From an uncultured Variovorax sp. (lineage in GTDB: Bacteria; Pseudomonadota; Gammaproteobacteria; Burkholderiales; Burkholderiaceae): a stretch of DNA of 45,330 nt. The notes beneath the pieces were generated by a model. That model saw nothing but the letters and a program-made list of their open reading frames with translations. It did no database searches and was not told the origin of the DNA. The translations under genes and the position numbers were made by a program. Below, piece by piece: positions 33,729-45,330 of this stretch (its first letter is position 1; every line of letters starts with the position of its first letter). The stretch covers positions 1 to 45,330 of the forward strand of contig CAMLCW010000001.1 of assembly GCA_946478645.1 (NCBI GenBank), written 5' to 3'.

Positions 33729-34616
33729 TCAAGCCTTCGAAGCGCGCGCTGGCCACAGCACCGACGCGATCGCCACCATCATCAGCGCGACGGCCACCCA
33801 GTCCTGCCAGTGCACGGCCTCGCCGAGCCACAGCGCACCGCTGAAGACGCCGAGCACCGGAATGAACATCACGCTCAGCGTCGAGGCCACCGGCGGCAGG
33901 CCGCGCGCCAGGTAGAACCAGGCGGCGTGCGCGAAGCCGAAGATCAGCACCGCGTTGTAGCCGATCGAGGCCCAGGTCACCGGCGTCGGCCAGCGCAGCG
34001 GTGCGGGTTCGAACAGCAGCGAGAGCACCGTCATCACCACCGCGGTGAGCGCCGTCATCCAGAACGACAGCGTGAGCGTGGGCAGGCCGATGCGCGTGTG
34101 GCGCAGCAGCTGCGTGCCGAGCGCCCAGGTCGCGGCCGCCACCAGCGCGAGCGCCACGTAGCCGGGACGGCCCGCCAGGCCGGTGAGCTCGTGCCACAGC
34201 AAGAGGCCCACGCCGATCGCGCAGGCGCCCACGCCGATCCAGGCGCGCCGCGTGAGCACAGCTGAAAACAGCAGCGCGCCGATCACGGCCGAGAACACCG
34301 GCATCGTGTAGCCCAGGATCGCCGCGCGCCCGCCCGACAGCGCCTTCACCGCGAGGATGATGCAGGCATGCCAGACGAACATGTTGGTCGCGGCCAGCCA
34401 CAGCAGTTCGGGCCAGGCGCTGCGCGGCACGCGGAACGGCACCTTCATCCAGACCAGCGCCAGTGCCAGCACCGGAAGCCCGAGCCAGATCGAGATGGCC
34501 CGGAAGGCCAGCGGCGGATGGTCGGCCACGCCGAGCTTCATCACCGGCCAGTTGAGGCCCCATGCGAGGGTCAGGAGGACGAGCAGGGCGAACTGGCGCG
34601 GGGTGAAAGAGGGCAT
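33729..34616 (-). CDS. EamA/DMT-superfamily transporter
   Basis: A 295-residue inner-membrane protein with about ten hydrophobic segments in two EamA repeats: LVLLTLAWGLNWPVMKLGVADHPPLAFRAISIWLGL opens repeat 1 and YVALALVAAATWALGTQLLRHTRIGLPTLTLSFWMTAL opens repeat 2; SVMFIPVLGVFSGALWLGEAVHWQDWVAVALMMVAIASVL closes it. The ATG at 34616 gives the family N-terminus (MPSFTPRQFALL); the longer frame to 34697 adds a basic segment without similarity. It stands alone, so its cargo is unknown. It is not closely similar to the DMT protein at 12879-13817 beyond the shared fold. Confidence 0.88.
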   Translation of the reverse strand: MPSFTPRQFALLVLLTLAWGLNWPVMKLGVADHPPLAFRAISIWLGLPVLALALVWMKVPFRVPRSAWPELLWLAATNMFVWHACIILAVKALSGGRAAILGYTMPVFSAVIGALLFSAVLTRRAWIGVGACAIGVGLLLWHELTGLAGRPGYVALALVAAATWALGTQLLRHTRIGLPTLTLSFWMTALTAVVMTVLSLLFEPAPLRWPTPVTWASIGYNAVLIFGFAHAAWFYLARGLPPVASTLSVMFIPVLGVFSGALWLGEAVHWQDWVAVALMMVAIASVLWPARASKA

Positions 34617-34683
34617 GGGCCGCGATTGTGGCGCGGCGCGCGCGATCGTGCAGGCGGGCGGCGAACGCGGTGCGAACTGCCGC

Positions 34684-34712
34684 TGCAGAAAAAGCACTGG
34701 GCGTCCTAGAAT
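34684..34712 (+). promoter_or_regulatory. Candidate promoter giving a leaderless transcript
   Basis: TAGAAT (34707-34712) matches five of six -10 bases; a weak -35 (TGCAGA, 34684-34689) is 17 bases upstream. Start of transcription about seven bases downstream would coincide with the ATG at 34719. No ribosome binding site precedes that ATG, which agrees with a leaderless message. Confidence 0.35.
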
Positions 34713-34718
34713 GATTCA

Positions 34719-35489
34719 ATGGAAGCGCAGGCGCTATTGATCACTCTTCATGACGAATCGGCGGGGTATGAGATCTCGCCGGACAGGGTGCCGCTGTCCG
34801 TGCTTCGCAGCTTCGCCAAGGATGTCGACGAGTTCCTGCGCGGAGACGGCAACGATGTGGATACCACCGCGCTGGAAATCTCCGTTGTCCGAGGATCGCT
34901 CGGCATCCGCACGGCGCCCACGGCGAACCCTGTGCTGATGAACGACTTGCAGCGGCTTGCGAGCGATCAGCTGATGGATGGAATTTCCGCGAAGCGACGT
35001 GCGGTCGTCGAGCGGTGGCAGAAGAGCGCGCGTGGCAGCCGAGGCTCGCGCGTGAGCATCGCTGCCGATTTCCTGCGCACGGCCATCATCGTCAGTGCCG
35101 ACTCTGATTTCAGGGCCGACGATGCCGACCAGTGGGTTCGCGTCGAGCGATATGTTCGGGGCGAAGTGGAGGACATGGGGGGGCACAACAAGCCGAACGC
35201 GCACATTCGCCTGCCCGATGGAAAGACATTGCTGGTCGACGCGGCGCGCGAGGTGTTGCGCGACGAAAAGGTCAATCGCCTGTACAAGCCGGCAATGATC
35301 CGGATCGTTGCCGAGTACAACGTCGTCACACGCGAGTACCGCAGCGCGCGATTGCTCGAGTTTGTCGAGCATGAAACCCGGCTCGACGAGAAGGAGCTGG
35401 GACGCCTGACCGAGCGCGGTGCGAAGGCGTGGCGGGATGTTCCGGATGCAGGCACCTGGATCGACGAGCTGCGGGGAAGCAAGGGGTGA
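34719..35489 (+). CDS. Protein of unknown family, partner of a PIN-domain protein
   Basis: A 256-residue soluble protein that I do not recognise. It has no signal peptide, membrane segment or known DNA-binding motif that I can see. Residues 1-70 (LLITLHDESAGYEISPDRVPLSVLRSFAKDVDEFLRGDG, then LEISVVRGSLGIRTAP) look like a small mixed alpha/beta unit. The middle is Arg-rich (about 90-115), and about 130-215 are predicted strands and a C-terminal acidic helix. The stop overlaps the GTG start of the PIN gene (GTGA), so the two are coupled. Position suggests a modulator or antitoxin, yet it is about three times the size of a VapB. Base composition is visibly less G/C-rich than the flanks, which hints at transfer. 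Confidence 0.75.
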   Translation: MEAQALLITLHDESAGYEISPDRVPLSVLRSFAKDVDEFLRGDGNDVDTTALEISVVRGSLGIRTAPTANPVLMNDLQRLASDQLMDGISAKRRAVVERWQKSARGSRGSRVSIAADFLRTAIIVSADSDFRADDADQWVRVERYVRGEVEDMGGHNKPNAHIRLPDGKTLLVDAAREVLRDEKVNRLYKPAMIRIVAEYNVVTREYRSARLLEFVEHETRLDEKELGRLTERGAKAWRDVPDAGTWIDELRGSKG

Positions 35490-35968
35490 GTGCGATCCTG
35501 CTCGATACGAGCTACCTGATCTCGCTTGCCGATCCCGGGCGTGTGCATCATCAAACGGCGGTGAGCTACCTGCGAGAAGCCTTGCATCGTGGCGTGCCGC
35601 TTTATCTGTCTGCGGTGGCGGCCTCGGAATTCCAGGTCAAGCAAGCAGTGACTGACCTGCCTTTGCGCAATTTCGAAGTGCTGCCTTTCAACATCGACCA
35701 TGCGATGACAGCGGGACTGCTGATGCGCAGCCTCCGGCGCGATGCGGCCGATGATCGCAGCGCCGTGAAGGACGATCTCAAACTGATTGCCCAATCGATT
35801 TGCGAATCCTTGACCCACATCCTGACGGAAGACGCGCAGACGCTCGTGAAGTACCTGCGCCGTTTGAACAAAGCGGGCGTGTGTGCTGTTCAGCCGATCT
35901 TGCTTGCTGAGGGGTTCGATCCGGCCTGGTTCGACAACGGCCAACGAGACCTGCTCCCGCCCGCCTGA
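35486..35968 (+). CDS. PIN-domain protein, putative RNase toxin
   Basis: A 160-residue protein with the PIN nuclease layout. The acidic residues are in the expected order: Asp7 (AILLDTSYLISLAD), Glu48 (SAVAASEFQ), Asp97 (VKDDLKLIAQS) and Asp116 (ILTEDAQTL). PIN proteins cut RNA with Mg2+ or Mn2+, and VapC toxins are the best known. The GTG start overlaps the upstream gene's stop by four bases, replacing the longer frame from 35429. The C-terminus (GFDPAWFDNGQRDLLPPA) extends about 35 residues past the core. It converges on uvrA with 23 bases between. Fold assignment is good; toxin activity is an inference from gene arrangement. Confidence 0.82.
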   Translation: MSAILLDTSYLISLADPGRVHHQTAVSYLREALHRGVPLYLSAVAASEFQVKQAVTDLPLRNFEVLPFNIDHAMTAGLLMRSLRRDAADDRSAVKDDLKLIAQSICESLTHILTEDAQTLVKYLRRLNKAGVCAVQPILLAEGFDPAWFDNGQRDLLPPA

Positions 35969-35991
35969 GCAGAGCGCGAGCCACTGCTCGC

Positions 35992-39114
<3,123 letters not shown>

Positions 39115-39132
39115 GATAGACCGCCGTCGATT

Positions 39133-40515
39133 TCATGGCGAGCGGGCGGGTTGCCGCGGCGGCTCCGGCGTGGGGGCTTCGGGCACCGGATGCACCGGTT
39201 CGGTGCTGCCGATGGCCCGGCCCACCATGTGCTCGGCCAGCGTGTCGTACAGCGGCCGGCTGATCATGCGCGAGACCAGGCTCGCGAGCATTGCGGCGGC
39301 CATGAGGCTCAGCACCATCGCATGGCCGTCGACCATCTCCATGACGATGATGAAGGCGGTGAGCGGCGCCTGGGTGACGGCCGCCAGGAAGCCGGCCATG
39401 CCCATCGCGATGAGCGCCGGCCCGAGGTCGCTGCTCGCGAAGGCGGCCACTGCGTCGCCGATGCCCGCGCCGATCGACAGCGATGGCGCGAAGATGCCGC
39501 CCGGCACGCCGCACCAGGCGGTGAGCCAGGTGGCGATGAACTTGAGCGCGGTATAGAGCGGCGTGAGTTCGTCGTGGCCTTGCAGCATCTGCTTGACCGA
39601 CTCGGAGCCGGCGCCGAAGGTCACGCCGCCCGTGGCCAGGCCGATGACGGCGATCGCCAGGCCGCCCGCGGCCGCGAAGCGCAGCGGATGGCGCGCGCGC
39701 CATTGCTGGATGCGCCCGGCCGTGCTGGTGAGCGACGCGATCAGGAGCCGCGCGAACAGCCCGCCGGCCACGCCGCTGAGCAGCGCGACCACCAGGCCGG
39801 GCCCGAGCGCGTCCCAGCCGAGGCGCGGGACATGGATCACGCCGAAATAGCTGACGTTGCCGAACACCGACACCGCCACCAGGCCCGCCAGCACGATGGC
39901 GGTGATGATCAGGCCGCTGGAGCGCGCCTCGAGGCGCCCCGACAGCTCTTCGATTGCGAACACCACGCCCGCCAGCGGCGCGTTGAAGGCGGCGGCAATG
40001 CCCGCAGCGCCGCCCGCCACGAGCAACGCGCGGCCGTCGATGGTGGTGCCCGGCGAGAGCCAGCGCCGTGCGTGCTGCATCACGCCGGCCGCCACCTGCA
40101 CCGACGGCCCTTCGCGCCCGATCGACAGGCCGGCCGCGAAACCCGCCGCGCCGAGCCCGATCTTGGCGACCGTGAGCCGCAGCGACGCGAAGAGAAAGCG
40201 CCGTTCGCCCGGCAGCGCCGGATGCAGCGCCGCCTTGATCTGCGGAATGCCCGACCCGCCCGCGCCGGGGAAGAAACGCAGCGTGCACCATACGATGGCG
40301 ACGGTGATCAGCGGTGTCGTCAGCAGCACGGCCCACGGCCATTCGGTGTAGAAGTGGTGGAAGCGCGCGAAGATCCAGTCGCTCGCGATCGTGAAGCCCA
40401 CCACGAAGAGGCCTGCCGCGATGGCGTAGCCCAGCACGATGGCCCGGTCGAGCCAGACCCGGCCGCTCGACAGTTCGGCGCGCAGGTGCTCGAAGAAGTC
40501 CGGTTCGCGGTTCAT
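39133..40515 (-). CDS. ClC-family chloride/proton antiporter
   Basis: A 460-residue membrane protein. The three ion-path motifs are intact: [11 protein letters not shown] (central Ser), GREGPSVQ (gating Glu) and [11 protein letters not shown]; a Tyr near the end (RPLYDTLAE) can serve as the inner gate. [15 protein letters not shown] holds the internal proton-transfer Glu, which points to antiport rather than a pure channel. The ATG at 40515 ([11 protein letters not shown]) fits the family; a longer frame to 40605 overlaps the ssb promoter region. It follows ssb divergently and precedes uvrA by 18 bases on the same strand, so it may share the uvrA transcript. Confidence 0.93.
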   Translation of the reverse strand: MNREPDFFEHLRAELSSGRVWLDRAIVLGYAIAAGLFVVGFTIASDWIFARFHHFYTEWPWAVLLTTPLITVAIVWCTLRFFPGAGGSGIPQIKAALHPALPGERRFLFASLRLTVAKIGLGAAGFAAGLSIGREGPSVQVAAGVMQHARRWLSPGTTIDGRALLVAGGAAGIAAAFNAPLAGVVFAIEELSGRLEARSSGLIITAIVLAGLVAVSVFGNVSYFGVIHVPRLGWDALGPGLVVALLSGVAGGLFARLLIASLTSTAGRIQQWRARHPLRFAAAGGLAIAVIGLATGGVTFGAGSESVKQMLQGHDELTPLYTALKFIATWLTAWCGVPGGIFAPSLSIGAGIGDAVAAFASSDLGPALIAMGMAGFLAAVTQAPLTAFIIVMEMVDGHAMVLSLMAAAMLASLVSRMISRPLYDTLAEHMVGRAIGSTEPVHPVPEAPTPEPPRQPARSP

Positions 40516-40627
40516 GCGAATGCATTCTGGCATCGCACCGGACGCGGCTTCGCCCGGGGCAGGCATCGGGCACAATCCGGGGTTCCTTTTTTCCTTCTCC
40601 TTCATTCACTCATCAGGGGCAGTGCAT

Positions 40628-41179
40628 ATGGCATCGGTCAACAAAGTCATCGTCGTCGGCAATCTGGGTCGCGATCCCGAAATGCGTACCTTCCCGAGCG
40701 GCGACCAGGTCGCGAACGTCACCGTGGCGACCACCGATCGCTGGAAGGACAAGCAGAGCGGCGAGATGCGCGAAGCCACCGAATGGCACCGCATCGTCTT
40801 CAACGGCCGCCTCGCCGAGATCGCCGGCCAGTACCTGCGCAAGGGCTCGCAGGTCTACATCGAAGGCAGCCTGCGCACGCGCAAGTGGACCGACAAGGAC
40901 GGCATCGAGAAATACACCACCGAGATCCGCGCCGACCAGATGCAGATGCTCGGCAGCCGCCAGGGCCAGGGCGGCCCGTCGGCAGGCGGCGGCGACGACG
41001 ACGGCTATTCGCAGCAGGGCGGCGGCGGCTACTCGCAAGGCGGCGGTGGTGGTGGCGGCGGTGGCTACGCACCGCGCGCGCCGGCTGCCGCGCCGCGCGC
41101 GCCGGCACCCGCGCCACGGCAGGCGCCGGCCAAGTCTTCGTCGGGCTTCGACGACATGGACGACGACATTCCGTTCTGA
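40628..41179 (+). CDS. ssb: Single-stranded DNA-binding protein
   Basis: A 183-residue SSB. The OB-fold covers about residues 1-112 ([64 protein letters not shown]). A Gly- then Pro/Ala-rich disordered linker follows, and the C-terminal tip DDMDDDIPF is the conserved acidic tail that recruits replication and repair proteins. The ATG at 40628 follows AGGGG. A weak promoter (TTCGCC at 40549-40554, CACAAT at 40571-40576) may drive it. It is divergent from the ClC gene and followed by a clear intrinsic terminator. Confidence 0.97.
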   Translation: MASVNKVIVVGNLGRDPEMRTFPSGDQVANVTVATTDRWKDKQSGEMREATEWHRIVFNGRLAEIAGQYLRKGSQVYIEGSLRTRKWTDKDGIEKYTTEIRADQMQMLGSRQGQGGPSAGGGDDDGYSQQGGGGYSQGGGGGGGGGYAPRAPAAAPRAPAPAPRQAPAKSSSGFDDMDDDIPF

Positions 41180-41205
41180 AGCCGAACTCTCGGGGAGATG
41201 TCAAC

Positions 41206-41237
41206 AAAGGCTCGCTTTTTCGGAGGCGGGCCTTTTT
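41206..41237 (+). terminator. Rho-independent terminator after ssb
   Basis: AAAGGCTCGC (41206-41215) pairs with GCGGGCCTTT (41226-41235) through one G-T wobble; the loop is 10 bases and the right arm runs into a T-tract (41233-41237). It lies 27 bases past the ssb stop. Confidence 0.75.
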
Positions 41238-41261
41238 ACGTCAGCGGGGCCATTCAGCACG

Positions 41262-41879
41262 TCATGTCCGGTGATCGCCTGCCAAGCCTTCGAACACCTG
41301 GCGCACCATCTTCTCTACGTACGCCGTCGAAAGTTCCTTATAGGGAATCATCAGGCGAAAGTAAATCGCGCCGTATATAACGTCCAGCAACGCATCGGGG
41401 TCGATCTTTGCGGAGAGGGTTCCATCGGCCTGCGCCTGCTCGATGACGGCCATCGCTTGCGCCCGCCGAGGCGCGACCCAGTTTTCCTGGAAGGCCTTTT
41501 GCAGCTTCGGGTCTGACTGTGCCGCACCGAGGAGATGGCGCAGCAACTCGCCCTCCGGCCCCTTGAGCGCCAGAACCAGCTGCCGGGCCGAATCGATGAA
41601 TATCTCTTGCAGACTGGACTTTTGACGGAAGCGGATCTTCGGGCCGAGCTCGGCCAGAAAGGCGTCCATCACGATGCTGGCTGCATTGGGCCATCGACGA
41701 TAGATGGAGGTCTTCGCCACACCGCTTCGGGCGGCAATGCGATCGACTGTGGCGAACGAGGCTCCTCCTTCATAGGCCAGTTGCAGCGCCGCGGCGCGTA
41801 CCGCTCGCGTGGCATCGTCGCTGCGAGGCCGGCCCGCGGTCTTTTCGCGACGCCCGGATGCGTGAGAGGAACTGGGCAT
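41262..41879 (-). CDS. TetR/AcrR-family transcriptional regulator
   Basis: A 205-residue repressor-type protein. The N-terminal helix-turn-helix (about residues 20-70) reads ATRAVRAAALQLAYEGGASFATVDRIAARSGVAKTSIYRRWPNAASIVMDAF, a typical TetR signature. The C-terminal ligand domain (about 85-200) includes LLRHLLGAAQSDPKLQKAFQENWVAPRR, as in the TetR_C_11-like group. A Ser/Arg-rich leader precedes the helix-turn-helix. The ATG at 41879 is preferred to a longer frame to 41966 because that extension has no family similarity. No efflux or enzyme gene is adjacent inside the window, so the target is unknown; autoregulation is likely for this family. Confidence 0.9.
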   Translation of the reverse strand: MPSSSHASGRREKTAGRPRSDDATRAVRAAALQLAYEGGASFATVDRIAARSGVAKTSIYRRWPNAASIVMDAFLAELGPKIRFRQKSSLQEIFIDSARQLVLALKGPEGELLRHLLGAAQSDPKLQKAFQENWVAPRRAQAMAVIEQAQADGTLSAKIDPDALLDVIYGAIYFRLMIPYKELSTAYVEKMVRQVFEGLAGDHRT

Positions 41880-41990
41880 ACGTTCAGCTAGTGAGACTGC
41901 ATCTTGCCTCAGTGCTTCGTCCCCTGCTGGAGCCCAAGCGTCATCACGTTGTTGACCTGTGCGCAACAGCGTTTAACTGGTCGGCGCCAG

Positions 41991-42033
41991 AAAAACGCCG
42001 ATGAGGCCTCTTGAAGCCTTGCAAGCCATCGGC
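41991..42033 (-). terminator. Rho-independent terminator after the large regulator gene
   Basis: Read on the minus strand, GCCGATG (42033-42027) pairs with CATCGGC (42003-41997) across a 23-base loop that can form an inner hairpin, followed one base later by TTTTT (41995-41991). It begins two bases past the stop of the 42035-45136 gene and would isolate it from the TetR gene. Confidence 0.55.
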
Positions 42034-42034
42034 T

Positions 42035-45000
42035 TCAGGCCGGAGGGATCCCGCAAGAAGATTTCCCACGCTGATGCATTGCCGCTTCAACGAAGCTCAC
42101 AGCACGGTTGAACTTGTTGCGCGCGGAAACTTCGGGGGGCGCTGGAAGCGTGGTTGCCTTTTTGACGCATCGAATCTGGTGGCCTTGGGCTCCGTCCGGC
42201 GCCTGGTCCAACGCCTTGAGCAAGCATGCGGCGGCCTGGAGATCCGGGGTCTTGAAGCCTTCGGTGAACGAGCGATGCGCAGAGTCCAGAACGCGATAGG
42301 CATCGTCGCGATCGCCTTGAATCGCGCGAAGACGCGCGAGCGTCATGGCTGCCCGCAGCTCCAGGCTCTGCGCTCGCTGGCGGCGGGCGCAGTCGAGCGA
42401 GCGTCGCAGTGCTTCTTCCACGTTCGCCGCATCGCCGTCAGGCAGCCGCATCAAGGCTTCGGCCCGCAACCGCAGCAATTCCGCGAGTTCTGTGCCTTCG
42501 GGGCCGCCTTCGGTTTCGGCGATGGCGTCGTTGACGACAGCAAGGGCGTGGCCGGCTTTTCCCCGGCCTATGAGGCCGCCTGCAAGTGCCCCGGCGGCCC
42601 GCATGAAGAAGAGAAGTTGTCGCTGCTCGCGCATGCTCTGCAAGGCAGTTCGCAGCATCTCGATGCCACGCTCCGCCTCCCCGATGTTCAATAGAAGTTC
42701 GCCTTCCAGCGCCTGGCCAGTCGAATGGAACGAGGACAGCGAAGGCCAGTTGGTGTGCTGCTTCAACTGGGCAAACGAACGCTGCGCCGTTGTCCAATCA
42801 CCGCACCAGAGGAACACCGAAGTGGTGTAGAGAAGAGAGAAGCACACGTCAAGTGGTCGCCCGAAAGTTTCGGCTTCGCCGATCGCCTCTCGTGCAACAT
42901 CCATCGCCCGGTCTGGGGATCCGCTGAGCCATAGTACGCGCGAGAAAGTCACCAGCGCCCGCACGCGATAGTCGAGCCCGAAGAGCTGCAGCTCGCGTGG
43001 GCCCGTTCGCCAGAAACCTTCCTGAAAGTGCTGTCGAGCCGCCTGTTGATCGCCCATGAAGTGCGCCGATGACCCACGCAACCAGTCCGACATGACCTTG
43101 TACGTAGCGTCTTCCGAGGTGCGAGCGAGCCCATCCAGCGCCTCCGCGACGTTCCGGGTGCCAGCGAAATCTCCCATGCGCAGCAGATAGATGTGCATTC
43201 CTACCATCCAGCGCAGCTTGGGTGCGGCGTCTCCGAGATGGTTTGCGATCTCAAGGCCGCGGGTGATAGCTCGGCCCAGGTCACTTCCATTGGAGCGCGT
43301 CCACATCGACGCGATCGCGAGCGCCTCCTGCAGGACCATCTCCTTGGCGGTCAAATGATCCGAATCCTGGAGCACCGACAGGGCCGCGGTGCTCCACCGG
43401 AGGGCTTCAGTGAACAGAAGGAGCTGCATCAGGACCGGCACTGCTGCCGCTGCAAGGTCGACACCCGCTGATGTGTGACGCGGGGTGTCCGTCTGTCCGC
43501 CGAAGCACCAGTCCAACGCCGTACGTACGTTGCCCAGGTGCTCGGCGAGCTCGAGGGCATGATCGTTGCGGTGTGGGTCGATGCCGGCCCCGGCTGTGGC
43601 GTCGAAGAGCCGTGTGAAATACGCAGCATGACGCTCCGCTGTAGCGTTCAGCTCATCGCTCTCGCGAAGCTTCTCAAATGCATAGGCTCGGGTGGTCTCC
43701 ATGAGTCGGTAGCGCAGTCTGCGATCGGAGCCCATCGAAGCCGACACTACCGATTTCGCTACAAGTTCGCCGACATTGATGACAACTCGATCGTTGTCGG
43801 CGTTGCCTGCGCACGCGACCGCTTGCGCGGCATCCAGCGTGAACGTGCCGACAAAAATGGACAATCGCCGCAGCACTTCTCGCTCGCTCTTGGAAAGAAG
43901 GGCATGGCTCCAATCGAGCGTGGCATGAAGCGTCTGGTGGCGCTGCGGCGCGGTTCGCCGTCCGGGCCACTCCAAACCGAACCGATTGTTGAGCAGGGCA
44001 TCGATACCGTAGATGCCGTAGGCGCCGACGCGACCTGCCGCGAATTCGATGGCAAGCGCGATGCCGTCGAGCCGGCCACAAATGCTCGCCACGATGGGGG
44101 CGTCCGCGTCACTCAGTTCGAATCGAGCCCCGGTTGCTGCTGCGCACTCGACGAAGAGCTTGACGGCTGGAAAAGCCTGGGCCGCGGCAGCATTGAGGCG
44201 GATGTCAGGCGGAGGATACTCGAGCGGGGGTAGGAGGTAAGTGCGCTCGCCGCCTACCCGCAAGGCCTCGCGGCTGGTCGCAAGGATATGCACCTCAGGC
44301 GCTAGCCGGAAGATCCCGTCGGACAGCACTGCCGCTGCGTCTATCACGTGCTCGCAGTTGTCGAGAACAATGAGCATGCGCGAGCGCCGCAGTGATTCCA
44401 GAAGTTCCGGCAGCGCGTCCTCGGCCTGGATCGTGAGTCCGAGCGTCGATGCGACCGTAGAGGCGACGTGCGCTGGGTTCGACAGCGCACTCAGGTCTAC
44501 GAAGCACACGGCGCCGGCGAATGCGTCGCGCATTGCGTGCGAAACGGCCACCGCGACGGTCGTCTTGCCCATGCCGCCAGGGCCGATGATCGTGACAAAG
44601 CGATGCGCAACGAGTTCGCGGGAAATGGCGCGATTCGCCTCCTCGCGCCCGACCATTCGGGCGAGCAGCGGTGGCAGCGCTCGCGTCGGGAAGGCGACAC
44701 CGTCGTGGACGTCGGCACGAGCGGGCGAGGGTGTGCGTTCGACTGGATGGGAGCGGAGTATCGGCGCTACGAAGCAATAACCTTGACCCGCGATGTTCGC
44801 GATGTACCGCGCGCCGCCTTCGCCGTCGCCCAGTGCTTTCCGCAGGGTTGCGATGTGCGTTCGCAGGCTGCCAGGCCCCACCTCCAGCTTGCGCCATACG
44901 CGCGCGATCAAATCCCGATGGCCGACGATTTCGCTGGCGTTCTCGACGAGCACGATCAAAAGGTCGAGCGCACGGCTGCTGAGCGGGAAGGGAGCGCCAT

Positions 45001-45136
45001 TCTTCTCGACGAGTCGTGCAGCAGGGTAAAGGCGAAACGGGCCGAACGAAACGCTCGCAGTGCGGGAGAGCGCAGCACCATCGGAAGATTCGGACGGGCG
45101 CGCTCCTGTTGTCGAGGGCGGGAATTGGAATTGCAT
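42035..45136 (-). CDS. Winged-helix / NB-ARC-like ATPase / helical-repeat transcriptional regulator
   Basis: A 1033-residue multidomain regulator. An OmpR/CadC-type winged helix (about residues 30-125: FGPFRLYPAARLVEKNGAPFPLSSRALDLLIVLVE ... YIANIAGQGYCFVAP) is followed by a STAND-type ATPase with Walker A IIGPGGMGKTT (about 183-193), Walker B LIVLDNCEH (255-263) and DGIALAIEFAAGRV, then NB-ARC-like helices. Residues about 520-1000 are TPR-like helical repeats. Such proteins hold ATP and switch on DNA binding when a ligand or partner meets the repeat domain. I chose the ATG at 45136 (MQFQFPP); a frame to 45319 adds residues without similarity. The effector and targets are unknown, and its targets may lie beyond the window edge. 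Confidence 0.88.
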   Translation of the reverse strand: MQFQFPPSTTGARPSESSDGAALSRTASVSFGPFRLYPAARLVEKNGAPFPLSSRALDLLIVLVENASEIVGHRDLIARVWRKLEVGPGSLRTHIATLRKALGDGEGGARYIANIAGQGYCFVAPILRSHPVERTPSPARADVHDGVAFPTRALPPLLARMVGREEANRAISRELVAHRFVTIIGPGGMGKTTVAVAVSHAMRDAFAGAVCFVDLSALSNPAHVASTVASTLGLTIQAEDALPELLESLRRSRMLIVLDNCEHVIDAAAVLSDGIFRLAPEVHILATSREALRVGGERTYLLPPLEYPPPDIRLNAAAAQAFPAVKLFVECAAATGARFELSDADAPIVASICGRLDGIALAIEFAAGRVGAYGIYGIDALLNNRFGLEWPGRRTAPQRHQTLHATLDWSHALLSKSEREVLRRLSIFVGTFTLDAAQAVACAGNADNDRVVINVGELVAKSVVSASMGSDRRLRYRLMETTRAYAFEKLRESDELNATAERHAAYFTRLFDATAGAGIDPHRNDHALELAEHLGNVRTALDWCFGGQTDTPRHTSAGVDLAAAAVPVLMQLLLFTEALRWSTAALSVLQDSDHLTAKEMVLQEALAIASMWTRSNGSDLGRAITRGLEIANHLGDAAPKLRWMVGMHIYLLRMGDFAGTRNVAEALDGLARTSEDATYKVMSDWLRGSSAHFMGDQQAARQHFQEGFWRTGPRELQLFGLDYRVRALVTFSRVLWLSGSPDRAMDVAREAIGEAETFGRPLDVCFSLLYTTSVFLWCGDWTTAQRSFAQLKQHTNWPSLSSFHSTGQALEGELLLNIGEAERGIEMLRTALQSMREQRQLLFFMRAAGALAGGLIGRGKAGHALAVVNDAIAETEGGPEGTELAELLRLRAEALMRLPDGDAANVEEALRRSLDCARRQRAQSLELRAAMTLARLRAIQGDRDDAYRVLDSAHRSFTEGFKTPDLQAAACLLKALDQAPDGAQGHQIRCVKKATTLPAPPEVSARNKFNRAVSFVEAAMHQRGKSSCGIPPA

Positions 45137-45330
45137 CGAGATGGGCACCGAGCCGGGCTTGTAAGGGTCAATCGACGAACCGAGGACAGATACGCTACGA
45201 TTCGGAACGTAATGAAAGTTCACGCACGAAGCGAAGGTAGTGCACCGGTCGCTGCGAGGAAATAACAACTTTCTATGAGTCCGACACGCAGGAGGCTGGA
45301 TGACGGCGCGAGAGGGCACAGTGATCGTTG

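Overview
The window comes from a high-GC Gram-negative chromosome, most likely a betaproteobacterium of the Comamonadaceae close to Variovorax. That placement is an inference. It rests on the strongly G/C-ending codons, the ssb/uvrA neighbourhood, the branched-chain-type ABC importer with a permease-ATPase fusion, and the density of IclR/AraC/GntR/TetR-controlled catabolic cassettes. I see no tRNA, rRNA, CRISPR array, insertion sequence or phage gene.

Layout. (1) 1-3408: the 3' part of a TesB-type acyl-CoA thioesterase, an atypical SDR protein, a SulP anion transporter, and facing it a lone F0F1 ATP synthase c-subunit gene. (2) 3536-15721: a divergent IclR regulator and a long plus-strand catabolic operon. 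It holds an FAD dehydrogenase, an SDR, a five-domain branched-chain-type ABC importer (binding protein, permease, permease-ATPase fusion, ATPase), a metallo-beta-lactamase-fold protein with altered metal ligands, a DMT exporter, an Old Yellow Enzyme and a tandem-EthD protein. Together they look like uptake and redox processing of one organic acid or alicyclic compound whose identity the sequence does not give. (3) 15839-25530: two divergent arms of a sugar/polyol cassette. The minus arm is binding protein, ATPase, permease, aldo/keto reductase and class I aldolase. The plus arm is an FGGY kinase, a GlpD-like FAD dehydrogenase and a GntR/UTRA regulator. A palindrome sits in the shared promoter region. 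The logic (import, phosphorylate, oxidise the phosphate, cleave) resembles the erythritol pathway.

(4) 25546-33572: a minus-strand operon of aldehyde dehydrogenase, GMC alcohol dehydrogenase, secreted alkylsulfatase and acyl-CoA ligase, divergent from an AraC-type regulator. In order these enzymes would turn an alkyl sulfate such as dodecyl sulfate into an alcohol, an aldehyde, a fatty acid and an acyl-CoA. (5) 33573-33728: a nested inverted-repeat element between convergent genes. (6) 33729-35968: an EamA transporter and a two-gene island, a 256-residue protein of unknown family overlapping a PIN-domain nuclease. This is the best candidate here for an undescribed system, possibly toxin-antitoxin-like. 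(7) 35992-41179: uvrA, a ClC chloride/proton antiporter and ssb. (8) 41262-45136: a TetR regulator and a 1033-residue signal-responsive regulator (winged helix, NB-ARC-like ATPase, helical repeats).

The most unexpected single-gene signal is in the sugar ABC ATPase. An AT-rich tract (19691-19714) lies exactly over the H-loop of the first nucleotide-binding domain and replaces the expected Ser-His-Arg with Phe-Lys-Gly.
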